Source: Chryseolinea sp. (lineage in GTDB: Bacteria > Bacteroidota > Bacteroidia > Cytophagales > Cyclobacteriaceae). Taken from it: DNA of 64,000 nucleotides. This document shows positions 8,266 through 16,599 of the stretch, piece after piece. The notes under the pieces were generated by a model. The model searched no databases and had not been told where the DNA came from. It worked only from the letters and a program-made list of their open reading frames with translations. The stretch covers positions 1 to 64,000 of the forward strand of contig JAICGJ010000006.1 of NCBI GenBank assembly GCA_025923195.1. The letters run 5' to 3'. Position numbers and translations under genes: made by a program. Position 1 is the first letter of the stretch. Every line of letters starts with the position of its first letter.

Positions 8266-9393
8266 ATGATTAATACAAAAAACTTTGGTGATGAGATGAA
8301 AGGCTTGGGCTTCGACTTCTATTCAGGAGTTCCATGTTCATTTTTGAAGTCACTGATCAACTATGCTATTAACGACTGCGATTACGTAATGGCTGCTAAT
8401 GAGGGGGATGCTGTGGCAGTAGCATCCGGGGCCAGGTTGGGCGGTAAGAAGTCGGTTGTATTGATGCAGAATTCGGGACTAACAAACGCCACGTCACCCT
8501 TAACATCACTGAATTTTACTTTCAAATTGCCTGTGTTAGGGTTTGTAAGTCTGCGCGGCGAACCCGGGGTAAAGGACGAACCCCAACACGAATTGATGGG
8601 CCAGATTACAGAGAAAATGTTGGCGCTGATGAAGATTGAATGGGCTTATCTCTCTGCAGATGAGACTGAGGCATCATTGCAGTTGAAGCAGGCAAATGCT
8701 TTCATTGAAGAAGGACGTACTTTCTTTTTTGTTGTTAAAAAGGGAACTTTTGGAGATGTCAAACTGAATCCTCAACCCCTAAAACAAGTATCAAACCTTA
8801 AGCTGAAAAAATCTTCCTCAAAGCAAAGTTACCCGATTCGAACACAAGCATTAAAAGCAGTTTCAGACCTCGTGGATCAGCGTACGGTGTTGTTGGCTAC
8901 CACGGGCAAAACTGGAAGGGAACTTTTTGAAGTAGAAGATAAGCCTAATAACCTTTACATGGTTGGCTCAATGGGATGTATCAGCTCGTTAGGACTCGGT
9001 CTGGCGATGGCGCGCCCTGACAAGAAAATAATTGTCATTGACGGAGACGGCTCTGCACTTATGCGGATGGGTTGCTTTGCCACCAACGCCTACTATCAGC
9101 CGAAAAATCTGTTGCATATTTTGCTGGACAACAATGCTCACGACTCAACCGGTGGGCAGGCAACGGTTTCACATATCGTTGACTTTGCTTCAATGGCATC
9201 CGCTGTCAGCTATCCCGTTGCACTTCAGGTCAATACATTGGTGGAATTGGAAGAAGCTATCAAGCAATGGACTCTCGATAACGAACTTACCTTTATTCAC
9301 TTAAGAATAGCACAAGGTTCACCTCCGGAATTAGGCCGACCAGCGGTCAAGCCGTTTGAAGTAAAAGACAGACTGATCAAATTCATGGCCTGA
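8266..9393 (+). CDS. ppd: Phosphonopyruvate decarboxylase
   Basis: 375 residues, typical of TPP-dependent phosphonopyruvate decarboxylases. The N-terminal half has FYSGVPCSFLKSL and ANEGDAVAVASG, where Glu46 is the TPP-activating Glu; the C-terminal half has the TPP/Mg motif GDGSALMRMG (about 262-271) closing with LLDNNAHDSTGGQ. It converts phosphonopyruvate to phosphonoacetaldehyde and CO2, pulling the unfavourable PEP mutase equilibrium forward. The gene begins 13 bp after pepM and overlaps the next start codon (TGATG), so the three genes form a tight operon. Confidence 0.95.
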   Translation: MINTKNFGDEMKGLGFDFYSGVPCSFLKSLINYAINDCDYVMAANEGDAVAVASGARLGGKKSVVLMQNSGLTNATSPLTSLNFTFKLPVLGFVSLRGEPGVKDEPQHELMGQITEKMLALMKIEWAYLSADETEASLQLKQANAFIEEGRTFFFVVKKGTFGDVKLNPQPLKQVSNLKLKKSSSKQSYPIRTQALKAVSDLVDQRTVLLATTGKTGRELFEVEDKPNNLYMVGSMGCISSLGLGLAMARPDKKIIVIDGDGSALMRMGCFATNAYYQPKNLLHILLDNNAHDSTGGQATVSHIVDFASMASAVSYPVALQVNTLVELEEAIKQWTLDNELTFIHLRIAQGSPPELGRPAVKPFEVKDRLIKFMA

Positions 9394-10127
9394 TGAAATC
9401 TCAAGTTAAGACGGCAGTGATACTGGCCGCCGGAATGGGCTCTCGCTTGAAGGATCACACTGAGGATCAACCGAAAGGGTTTATTGAGATAGATGGACAG
9501 TCATTGATAGAAAGATCGATGAAATCCCTCCTACGGACGGGTTTCACAGAAATCATCATCGGTACAGGATACCTTCATGATCATTTTGAATTGCTGAAGC
9601 AAAAATATCCGGTCACTACTTTTCGCAGTGTGGACTACAGCACGACTGGAAGCATGTACACACTTTACGTATTAAGGCATTTGATCAAATCGCCATTTCT
9701 GCTTCTGGAGAGTGACCTGCTGTACGATCCAGCTGCCCTCGTGTTTCTGTTGGAGGATCCCTTGGAAGATATTATTCTGGCAAGTGGTGCCACGAATTCG
9801 GGTGACGAGGTTTTCATACAGGCCACCGCAGATAATAAGCTCCAGCAGATGAGCAAGGATCGGAATATATTGAAACATATCAGCGGCGAACTTGTGGGAA
9901 TAACAAAATTATCTGTTGCTACCCTCGCGAGGATGTGTGCCTTTTCAGAAACGCATTATAATAAAGGCAACAGGATGTTACACTACGAAGATGCACTTGT
10001 GGGTGCTGCTGCCTTACATCCCATTCACGTCAAAGTCGTTGAGGACCTCGCGTGGTGTGAGATAGATGATGATAACCATTTGAGCCGCGCCCTTAACCTG
10101 ATTTACCCGAAGCTGAAAGGAAAGTAG
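9393..10127 (+). CDS. Nucleotidyltransferase, candidate AEP cytidylyltransferase (PntC-type)
   Basis: 244 residues of GT-A nucleotidyltransferase with a canonical signature LAAGMGSRLKDHTEDQPK (11-28), the metal-binding LLLESDLLY (Asp108) and a late WCEIDDDNHLSRA motif carrying the second metal Asp. The same architecture is found in choline-phosphate cytidylyltransferase LicC and in AEP cytidylyltransferases of phosphonate clusters. Here it would make CMP-AEP from CTP and AEP, the activated headgroup that a CDP-alcohol transferase needs. Start and ppd stop overlap by 1 bp. Family is sure; substrate follows from context. Confidence 0.85.
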   Translation: MKSQVKTAVILAAGMGSRLKDHTEDQPKGFIEIDGQSLIERSMKSLLRTGFTEIIIGTGYLHDHFELLKQKYPVTTFRSVDYSTTGSMYTLYVLRHLIKSPFLLLESDLLYDPAALVFLLEDPLEDIILASGATNSGDEVFIQATADNKLQQMSKDRNILKHISGELVGITKLSVATLARMCAFSETHYNKGNRMLHYEDALVGAAALHPIHVKVVEDLAWCEIDDDNHLSRALNLIYPKLKGK

Positions 10128-10280
10128 ATATTATACAACTTAGTTGGATAGTGAATATTGTTATTTGTTGAGTATTCTAATTGGTCAAATTAGTTCTATG
10201 TCGATAAATTAGACATCCAATATTCGACATTCAGTAATGACCGTTCAAGAAACATGTAATAACAAATACAACGGATTTCA

Positions 10281-12110
10281 ATGAAGCAACGGCTGATCAT
10301 CCTCTTCTCCGGTTTTATTGCCTGGACGTTCATTTACCTCGTCGCACGAGGATTGTTCATGGTTTATCACAGCAATTTATCAAACGAGCTCACCATACCC
10401 GAAATGTTGCTCGTTTTTGTGCACGGTATCCGCATGGACTTTTCTATGGCGGGCTATTATTCGTTGTTTCCGGGACTGCTCTTTTCGCTCGGATTTTTTC
10501 TCAGTGGAAAGAGAATTTGGCCTATTTGGTTAGGCTATCAGGCAATTGTATTGTTTGTAACGACTTTCATTATCATTCTTGATTTCGAATTATACAAGCA
10601 TTGGGGATTCAGGCTTGACGCAACGCCATTGATGTACGTTGGAAAGGAAGCTGCGGGATCAGGCGATTTCTGGCAAACCATTTTCCTGATCTGTTACTGG
10701 CTGGTCATGTTTAGTGCCAGCGTGTTCGCATTTTATAAATATTTTAAGAAAAGGATCATTCGACTCCCCCCAACCGATTGGAAAGCCCTACCCGCAATTA
10801 TATTTGCTACGGCGCTCTTCATTATACCCATCCGGGGAAGTTTTGGTGTTGCTCCTATGAATTCTGGTTTCGTTTATTTTCATGAAAAAAAAATGTTCGC
10901 CAATCATGCCGCCGTCAACGGGGTTTGGAATTTTCTGTATGCTGTTCAAAAAATGCGCAAGCTAAAATATGCAGACAATTATTTTGACAGAGAAGCTACA
11001 AAACAAATTTTTGACGACCTGCTCTTGGATTCCGACAGCACCGCCAAACTATTGAACACCGACACCCCTAATATCGTCATTATTGCCATGGAGAGCTTTA
11101 CCAGCGGGTTCATTGAACCGCTGGGAGGTTTACCCGGAATCACGCCACGATTCAATGCGCTCATAAGGGATGGTGTACTGTTTGATCGTTTTTACAGCAG
11201 CGGCGACCGCACTGACAAAGGTATTGTGGCGATTCTAAATGGTTACCCTTCACAACCTCTTACCTCTATCATTAAGGAGCCAAAGCGCACAAAAAGCCTT
11301 CCTTATTTAAATAAGGCTTTCAAGGACCGCGGGTATCTGACTGAATTCACGTATGGGTACAATATCAATTATGCTAATTTTAATTCCTATCTGATTCACG
11401 CCGACTTTGATCACGTGACACACAGTGCGGATTTTCCGCAGGAATTGAACACAAGCAAATGGGGCGTTCATGATGAGTTTGTTTTTGATAAATTCTTTGA
11501 GGAGTGTCAAGAGGCATCAAGTCCTTTTTTTAAAGTAATGATGACTCAAAGCAGCCACGAACCATTTGATGTTCCGATGGAGACCGTTATCAATGGCAAT
11601 GACGAAATTTCTCAATTTCTGAATGCAGCTTACTATGCCGACAAGCACCTGGGAATATTCATCGACAAGGCAAAACAGAGCCCATGGTGGAAAAATACAA
11701 TTATCGTTATCACAGCAGACCATGGGCATCTGTACCCCAATAATCCCGGTGTATCAAATCCTGACCGGTTCAAAATCCCGATGTTGTGGTTGGGTGGGGC
11801 ATTGAATGTTAGGGACACCGTTATACATACCGTGGGGAGTCAGACAGATATCCCAAATACTATTCTTGGTCAGTTTGGTATGGACTCCCGCGATTTTAAA
11901 TTCGGTCAGAATATTTTAGGAACACCATACAATCCCTTTGCCGTTTACGTTTATAACAACGGTTTCGGCATGATAAAGCCAGACAGGCTTTTCGTTTATG
12001 ATAACGTATCCGGCTCTATTATTCAACGGGTGGGTGATATAAAAGATGATGACCTTTCTGAGGGAAAAGCGTTTATTCAAACCCTCTATTGGGATTTTAA
12101 TTCGCGTTGA
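10281..12110 (+). CDS. LtaS-type membrane sulfatase-fold transferase
   Basis: 609 residues: about five N-terminal membrane helices (roughly 5-27, 58-75, 82-102, 133-153, 172-187) and a periplasmic alkaline-phosphatase-fold domain from about 262. Metal and catalytic residues are visible: Glu271 in IIAMES, nucleophile Thr311 in SGDRTDKG, and ITADHGH near 475. Family members move glycerol-phosphate or phosphoethanolamine from phospholipid onto envelope polymers or lipids. A Gram-negative cell has no lipoteichoic acid, so the acceptor is unknown. It follows the phosphonate operon on the same strand after 153 bp; use of an AEP-lipid as donor is possible but unproven. Its last 25 bp overlap the convergent DUF2062 gene. 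Confidence 0.85.
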   Translation: MKQRLIILFSGFIAWTFIYLVARGLFMVYHSNLSNELTIPEMLLVFVHGIRMDFSMAGYYSLFPGLLFSLGFFLSGKRIWPIWLGYQAIVLFVTTFIIILDFELYKHWGFRLDATPLMYVGKEAAGSGDFWQTIFLICYWLVMFSASVFAFYKYFKKRIIRLPPTDWKALPAIIFATALFIIPIRGSFGVAPMNSGFVYFHEKKMFANHAAVNGVWNFLYAVQKMRKLKYADNYFDREATKQIFDDLLLDSDSTAKLLNTDTPNIVIIAMESFTSGFIEPLGGLPGITPRFNALIRDGVLFDRFYSSGDRTDKGIVAILNGYPSQPLTSIIKEPKRTKSLPYLNKAFKDRGYLTEFTYGYNINYANFNSYLIHADFDHVTHSADFPQELNTSKWGVHDEFVFDKFFEECQEASSPFFKVMMTQSSHEPFDVPMETVINGNDEISQFLNAAYYADKHLGIFIDKAKQSPWWKNTIIVITADHGHLYPNNPGVSNPDRFKIPMLWLGGALNVRDTVIHTVGSQTDIPNTILGQFGMDSRDFKFGQNILGTPYNPFAVYVYNNGFGMIKPDRLFVYDNVSGSIIQRVGDIKDDDLSEGKAFIQTLYWDFNSR

Positions 12111-12565
12111 GGAAATCTGAACCAACGACTGAACATCAGAAAAAATAAGTAATACAACACAAAGAAAAGAGGAATTGAAAAGGTTGCCCATACGCCAGCG
12201 CCCAGCATCAACGCGAGGCCTGCTTCCTTGAGCAACAAGAAAAAATCAGTGCGATACATTGTTATCAATTGATCCATATTATAAGGAAATGGATTAAGGT
12301 GAAAAAGTATCGTACCTACTTTGATAAAGGGAATTATGAAAAGTATTTGAAGAGGGGCGACGAGATAATTCACTAACTGGATAAGGGGAATATTTAGTCT
12401 GAATGCGATTGCTACACCGAAACAAAGAATGGTTGTCGTACCAAAAATGGGGAATATTCCAATCAACACGCCAGCAGCACAGGTTGCCGAAAGCTTATGA
12501 GGCGTTAGGCCTTGACGAAAGGCATCATACAATACTTTTTTAAAATGACGCCGGCTGAATTTCAT
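12086..12565 (-). CDS. DUF2062 membrane protein
   Basis: 159 residues. The family pattern is plain: basic N-terminus, FRQGLTPHKLSATCAAGVLIGIFPIFGTTT, then FRLNIPLIQLVNYLVAPLQI and two C-terminal hydrophobic segments. DUF2062 proteins are small inner-membrane proteins, sometimes fused to or beside glycosyltransferases and lipid acyltransferases; no biochemical function is established. It is convergent with, and overlaps by 25 bp, the LtaS-like gene. Confidence 0.85.
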   Translation of the reverse strand: MKFSRRHFKKVLYDAFRQGLTPHKLSATCAAGVLIGIFPIFGTTTILCFGVAIAFRLNIPLIQLVNYLVAPLQILFIIPFIKVGTILFHLNPFPYNMDQLITMYRTDFFLLLKEAGLALMLGAGVWATFSIPLFFVLYYLFFLMFSRWFRFPQRELKSQ

Positions 12566-12663
12566 AAATATGGTAAATTCTGAGTCATAAAAAATGAGTT
12601 GCTTTTGTCATCAGGCACCCAAAGATAATGGAATGATGTTTCATATATTGTGATTTGTTAATC

Positions 12664-14379
12664 ATGATTAGTCCGTCACTCTTAAAAATATATTGCATTT
12701 GCCTGGCAATACTGTTCGGGTGCTCTACCGAGAAAGTTGCTGATCTAGTGATTCTCGGAGGCAAAATTTACACTGCTAATGAGAAAGCCAAGATATCTGA
12801 GGCGGTCGCTGTTACTGGCGACAAAATAACTTTCGTTGGTGCGGAGGAGAACGCGAATAAATTGATTGGTGACAAAACAGAGGTGATCGATCTGGAAGGC
12901 AAAATTTTGACACCAGGATTTATCGAGGGCCACGGACACATTATGGGCGTGGGATACAATGAACTCGAACTGGATCTTTCGGACATCAAGAGCTATGACG
13001 AAATGGTTGATGTAGTAAGGCAAGCTGCTAGTAAATCAACGCCGGGGGAGTGGATACTGGGACGTGGGTGGCATCAGGAGAAATGGGAGATGAAACCGGA
13101 GGCGATGATCAATGGATTTCCCGTTCACGACAAGCTCAGCGCCGTATCGCCGGATAATCCCGTTTTTCTGCGCCATGCGAGTGGCCATGCAGGATTTGCG
13201 AATGCGAAAGCGATGGAAGTTGCTGGTGTGAATACACTTTCCACGGAAAAATATAAACGAGAAGACAGTGAAGGAGGTGAAGTTCTTCGCGATGCGTTGG
13301 GCAACCCAACCGGTATATTCAACGAACGGGCGATGGGCCTTATTGATGAACATATTCCAGAAAAGACGCCAGAAAAAGACGCCCAGGCATTAGATCTGGC
13401 GATCAGATCGTGTCTGCGGAACGGCATCACAAGCTTTCAGGATGCTGGCGCCTCGCGGGAGTCCATTCAACTCTTTCATAATTTCAAACGAGCCGGGAAG
13501 TTGGGAGTTCGTCTGTACGTCATGGTAAGTGGAAATGATCCGCAGCATGTTTACGAATGGTTTAAGAATGGGCCTGAAATAGATTCATCTGGTCAACTAA
13601 CGATACGTTCTATCAAGCTTCATTGTGACGGTGCCTTGGGATCCAGGGGTGCATGGTTGCTGGAGCCTTATAGTGATCGCCCCGGTTTTTCGGGAATGGC
13701 GACGTTGTCTATGGATACCGTTACGAAAATATCGCGAGAAGCCCTTAAGTCAGATTTTCAGGTATGCGCCCATGCGATAGGGGACAGGGCCAACCGGGAA
13801 GTGCTGGATCGCTATGAAATGGCCTTCAAAGAAAACCCCACGAAGGCGTCTGACCACCGGTTTCGTATAGAGCATGCTCAGCATATTCATCCTGATGATA
13901 TACCTCGCTTTGCAAAGCTGGGGGTCATCCCCGCAATGCAGGCGATTCACATGTCATCAGACAGGCAGTGGGCGATTGATAGGCTGGGAGAACAACGAAT
14001 TAAAGAGAGCGCATACATGTGGCAGGCCTTGTTGAAGTCCGGGGCAAAAATTGTAAACGGTACAGACGCACCTGTGGAGCCGCTGAACCCAATTCCGTCC
14101 TTTTACGCGTCTGTTACCCGCAAGACTTTGAAGGGATTTCCAGAAAGTGGCTATGAGCCGGAACAGAAAATGACGCGGATTCAGGCCTTGCGTTCCTATA
14201 CAATTGATGCGGCATTTGCAGCCTTTGAAGATTCAATCAAGGGTTCCATCGAGCCCGGGAAGTTGGCAGACTTCACCGTTTTCACACACGACCTCATGAC
14301 AGTACCAGAAGATCAGATTCTGCAAACTGAAGTATTCATGACGATCGTTGGCGGTAAGGTCGTCTATCGAAGGCCATAA
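12664..14379 (+). CDS. Amidohydrolase family 3 lipoprotein (YtcJ-like)
   Basis: 571 residues from ATG 12664 (a TTG 9 bp earlier is an alternative). The N-terminus is a lipoprotein signal with lipobox LFGC, so the enzyme should be anchored in the cell envelope. The metal-dependent hydrolase motifs follow: PGFIEGHGHI (first HxH), HCDGALGSRGA, CAHAIGDRANREVLDRYE, RIEHAQHI and NGTDAPVEPLNP with the catalytic Asp. YtcJ-like proteins hydrolyse amides or N-formyl groups; the substrate cannot be read from sequence. Single-gene unit; the TerB-like gene converges on it. Confidence 0.88.
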   Translation: MISPSLLKIYCICLAILFGCSTEKVADLVILGGKIYTANEKAKISEAVAVTGDKITFVGAEENANKLIGDKTEVIDLEGKILTPGFIEGHGHIMGVGYNELELDLSDIKSYDEMVDVVRQAASKSTPGEWILGRGWHQEKWEMKPEAMINGFPVHDKLSAVSPDNPVFLRHASGHAGFANAKAMEVAGVNTLSTEKYKREDSEGGEVLRDALGNPTGIFNERAMGLIDEHIPEKTPEKDAQALDLAIRSCLRNGITSFQDAGASRESIQLFHNFKRAGKLGVRLYVMVSGNDPQHVYEWFKNGPEIDSSGQLTIRSIKLHCDGALGSRGAWLLEPYSDRPGFSGMATLSMDTVTKISREALKSDFQVCAHAIGDRANREVLDRYEMAFKENPTKASDHRFRIEHAQHIHPDDIPRFAKLGVIPAMQAIHMSSDRQWAIDRLGEQRIKESAYMWQALLKSGAKIVNGTDAPVEPLNPIPSFYASVTRKTLKGFPESGYEPEQKMTRIQALRSYTIDAAFAAFEDSIKGSIEPGKLADFTVFTHDLMTVPEDQILQTEVFMTIVGGKVVYRRP

Positions 14380-14407
14380 AAGAAAAAGGGAAGGTTGATA
14401 CCCTCCC
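14380..14407 (-). terminator. Intrinsic terminator of the TerB-like gene
   Basis: On the minus strand a 7-bp stem (14401-14407 with 14388-14394, one G-U pair) with a 6-nt loop is followed by TTTTTCTTTT. It lies just past the stop of the TerB-like gene and against the stop of the amidohydrolase. Confidence 0.65.
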
Positions 14408-14428
14408 ATATAGTCCATCGTTTAGCGC

Positions 14429-14833
14429 TTATACTTTCAAAAATTTCATGGCTTTGGTTTTTACCATGTCGCGGTCAGCTGTGATAGTCGGGTCGCTGTA
14501 CACATGTTGTGAGACCTCTGCGACTACCGCCTTCTTGAAGCCAAGTCTATCTGCGATTTGTTCACAGAAAACTATTTCGCTGCGGAATACCTGCCCGTCC
14601 ATTTTCATCAACTGGATAAGGTGATATAAATGCTCAAACTTCTCATCTGAAGTCAGAGTGTCGATACCGCCGATAGGACGCGGGTTTTTGAGCATAGAAT
14701 CAACTTCATCCTTGCCAATGCCATTTGCCTTGCCAATGGTGTGAATAAGCTTTGATTCGCGAGAAGCCACATTTCTATCGCTCGCAGCCAAATTAATTAG
14801 GACATTCAATTCAGATTTCTTGTCAAAAATCAT
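14429..14833 (-). CDS. TerB-like (tellurite-resistance/DjlA N-terminal fold) protein, copy 1
   Basis: 134 residues from ATG 14833; a TTG at 14860 would add nine residues of unlikely sequence. All-alpha and soluble with no signal peptide. Pattern: LINLAASDRNVASRESKLIHTIGKANGI, then KNPRPIGGIDTLTSDEKFEHLYHLI and FRSEIVFCEQIADRLGFKK, matching the TerB superfamily. A clear paralogue lies at 39706-40092 with the same central block (NPxPI, DxKF, SEIxFC, LGFKK). TerB-like proteins are linked to stress and membrane-associated complexes, but this short form has no assigned role. Confidence 0.7.
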   Translation of the reverse strand: MIFDKKSELNVLINLAASDRNVASRESKLIHTIGKANGIGKDEVDSMLKNPRPIGGIDTLTSDEKFEHLYHLIQLMKMDGQVFRSEIVFCEQIADRLGFKKAVVAEVSQHVYSDPTITADRDMVKTKAMKFLKV

Positions 14834-14928
14834 ATGGTAACAATATTTGTGGAAATACAAATGTCAAGAAATGTCATTGGAAATTTAGTGTAAAATCGGC
14901 TGTTTTCGTACATCAGCAAAAATAACAC

Positions 14929-14949
14929 GCATGTGCAATGCATGTGCAA
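14929..14949. repeat. Two direct copies of GCATGTGCAA, 11-bp period
   Basis: GCATGTGCAA occurs at 14929-14938 and 14940-14949, one helical turn apart, immediately before a TAnnTTTG element and 45 bp before the DUF2807 gene. Two same-face sites at the -33 position suit an activator or repressor binding as a tandem dimer. Confidence 0.5.
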
Positions 14950-14953
14950 CCCT

Positions 14954-14961
14954 TATATTTG
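14954..14961 (+). promoter_or_regulatory. TAnnTTTG (-7) promoter element of the DUF2807 gene
   Basis: TATATTTG matches the Bacteroidota -7 consensus and lies 33 bp before the ATG at 14994. The -33 region is occupied by the direct repeats at 14929-14949 rather than a TTTG, which suggests an activator-dependent promoter. Confidence 0.55.
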
Positions 14962-14993
14962 CGCACTGTCTTTAGGTCAAATTTAAGCAACTC

Positions 14994-15680
14994 ATGAAGA
15001 ATTTCTGGTTCGCAATATTGCTCATCGGTACCACAAGTGGCTGTATATACGGTCAGACGTCTGAAACACGCCCTATAGGTTCATTTTCAGGCGTAAAAGT
15101 TACGGAAGGCGTTGATGTTTATCTCAACAAAGGCAATAAGGAAAGTGTGCGTGTGGAAGTCAGCGGTACGTCGGTAGACAATGTCATTACAGAAGTGTCT
15201 GGGTCCTATTTGAGGGTCCATATGAGGGATGGCGATTATCGAGGCAACGTGAATGCAAAAGTGTATGTTACGTACGTGATGGTAAATAAGCTTTTAGCCA
15301 GCTCTGCGGGCAGCATCTTCTCAGAAGATGCTCTGGAAGCCAACGAGATGGAGGTCAGCGCATCCAGCGCAGGGTCTATTGAAATTACCCTTAAGGCGAA
15401 TGCCGTTCAGGCAAGTGCTTCCAGCGCTGGCCAGATTGAATTACAGGGCAAGACCAAGGCGCTGGAGATTGAAGCCAGCACTGCGGGACAGATCGATGCT
15501 TATGACCTGGAAGCGCAAAAAGTATCAGCAGAAGCTTCAAGCGCCGGATCGCTTAAAATTACGGTTATCGAAGACTTAAAAGCAAACGCAAGCAGCGGTG
15601 GAAATATCCGCTATCATGGAAATCCTAACAGATCCTTCACCGATTCGAGCAGCGGAGGTTCGGTAAAGAAATCGAACTAA
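14994..15680 (+). CDS. DUF2807 (head GIN domain) secreted beta-solenoid protein
   Basis: 228 residues with a signal peptide (about 1-21, ending YGQ). The DUF2807 opening is present (IGSFSGVKVTEGVDVYL). From about residue 100 the motif S-S/T-A/G-G-S/Q-I/L recurs seven times at roughly 15-22 residue intervals (SSAGSI, SSAGSI, SSAGQI, STAGQI, SSAGSL, SSGGNI, SSGGSV), as expected for rungs of a parallel beta-helix with the Ser-Gly turns stacked. Such proteins are periplasmic or surface proteins of unknown function, common in Bacteroidota. The adjacent downstream genes are a two-component system. Confidence 0.85.
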   Translation: MKNFWFAILLIGTTSGCIYGQTSETRPIGSFSGVKVTEGVDVYLNKGNKESVRVEVSGTSVDNVITEVSGSYLRVHMRDGDYRGNVNAKVYVTYVMVNKLLASSAGSIFSEDALEANEMEVSASSAGSIEITLKANAVQASASSAGQIELQGKTKALEIEASTAGQIDAYDLEAQKVSAEASSAGSLKITVIEDLKANASSGGNIRYHGNPNRSFTDSSSGGSVKKSN

Positions 15681-15837
15681 GACCTATAAAGGGCTAACTC
15701 TCTCACCTTCAAGATTACTTCAAAAAATCATCTTTAATTTGATTCATGAAGTCGTCATTTTCTAGCTTTTCTATCTGTGCGAAAGAGGATAGGTGGAGCG
15801 TCAGCACTTCGAACTTCAACACCCCAACACTTGGCGC

Positions 15838-16521
15838 ATGAAAGTATTGATTGTTGAAGACAACGTCGACCTTGCTCGCAATATTCAGGATTTTTTAGTA
15901 CGAGAAGGGTACGTTTGCGAGTGGAGTGCAACCTGTAGTAATGCGCTCGAAAAACTGAGCTCCTTTGAATACGACTGTTTGGTGCTGGACATCATGCTGC
16001 CCGACGGTAGCGGTCTCAGCTTGGTTGAGCATATTAAACAGCAAAAGATCAGAACCAATGTGCTCATCATATCCGCAAAGAATTCACTGGATGATAAGAT
16101 TCATGGTCTTGACCTGGGTGCTGATGATTACCTTACAAAGCCTTTTCACCTTTCCGAACTAAACGCTCGGCTGAAGGCGATATACCGCCGAAATGCGCTT
16201 GATGGCGACAACACGGTAAGTTTTAATGAAATCATATTAAACACCGTCTCTCTGGAAGCCCGGGTTAATAATACATTGCTTGACCTCACGAAAAAAGAAT
16301 TTGATCTGTTGCTTTATTTCCTCATCAATAAGAACAGAATACTTACCAGGCAGTCCCTTGCTGAACATCTATGGGGCGACTATGCTGATAATCTTGCGAA
16401 TTTTGACTTCGTATATCAGCATGTGAAAAATTTAAGGAAGAAGATAAACGCGGCGCAGGGAAAAGATTACATCGGAACGGTCTACGGCATCGGTTACAAG
16501 TTTGATACCAATATCTCATGA
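15838..16521 (+). CDS. OmpR-family response regulator
   Basis: 227 residues from ATG 15838 (a GTG at 15793 would add 15 residues before the receiver domain). Receiver domain 1-115 with Asp7/Asp8, phosphoacceptor Asp51 (LDIMLPDGSG), Ser79 and Lys101 (YLTKPF). The C-terminal winged helix (about 130-225) has LTKKEFDLLLYFLINKNRILTR and VYQHVKNLRKKI, typical of OmpR/PhoB DNA-binding domains. The histidine kinase gene begins 78 bp downstream, then a TonB-type receptor, so the pair probably responds to an envelope signal and may control the receptor. Confidence 0.95.
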   Translation: MKVLIVEDNVDLARNIQDFLVREGYVCEWSATCSNALEKLSSFEYDCLVLDIMLPDGSGLSLVEHIKQQKIRTNVLIISAKNSLDDKIHGLDLGADDYLTKPFHLSELNARLKAIYRRNALDGDNTVSFNEIILNTVSLEARVNNTLLDLTKKEFDLLLYFLINKNRILTRQSLAEHLWGDYADNLANFDFVYQHVKNLRKKINAAQGKDYIGTVYGIGYKFDTNIS

Positions 16522-16599
16522 AATATCCGTGTATCATCGTTGATCACAACTTAGAATCGATTGGAGATTCGATCTGTTCAAAACATTAACAGCTGATAG

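Noticed and set aside
10128-10280. Short inverted repeats in the AT-rich gap before the LtaS-like gene (CTAATT/AATTAG and ATGTC/GACAT)
   Set aside because: Stems of five or six bp are expected by chance in such AT-rich sequence.
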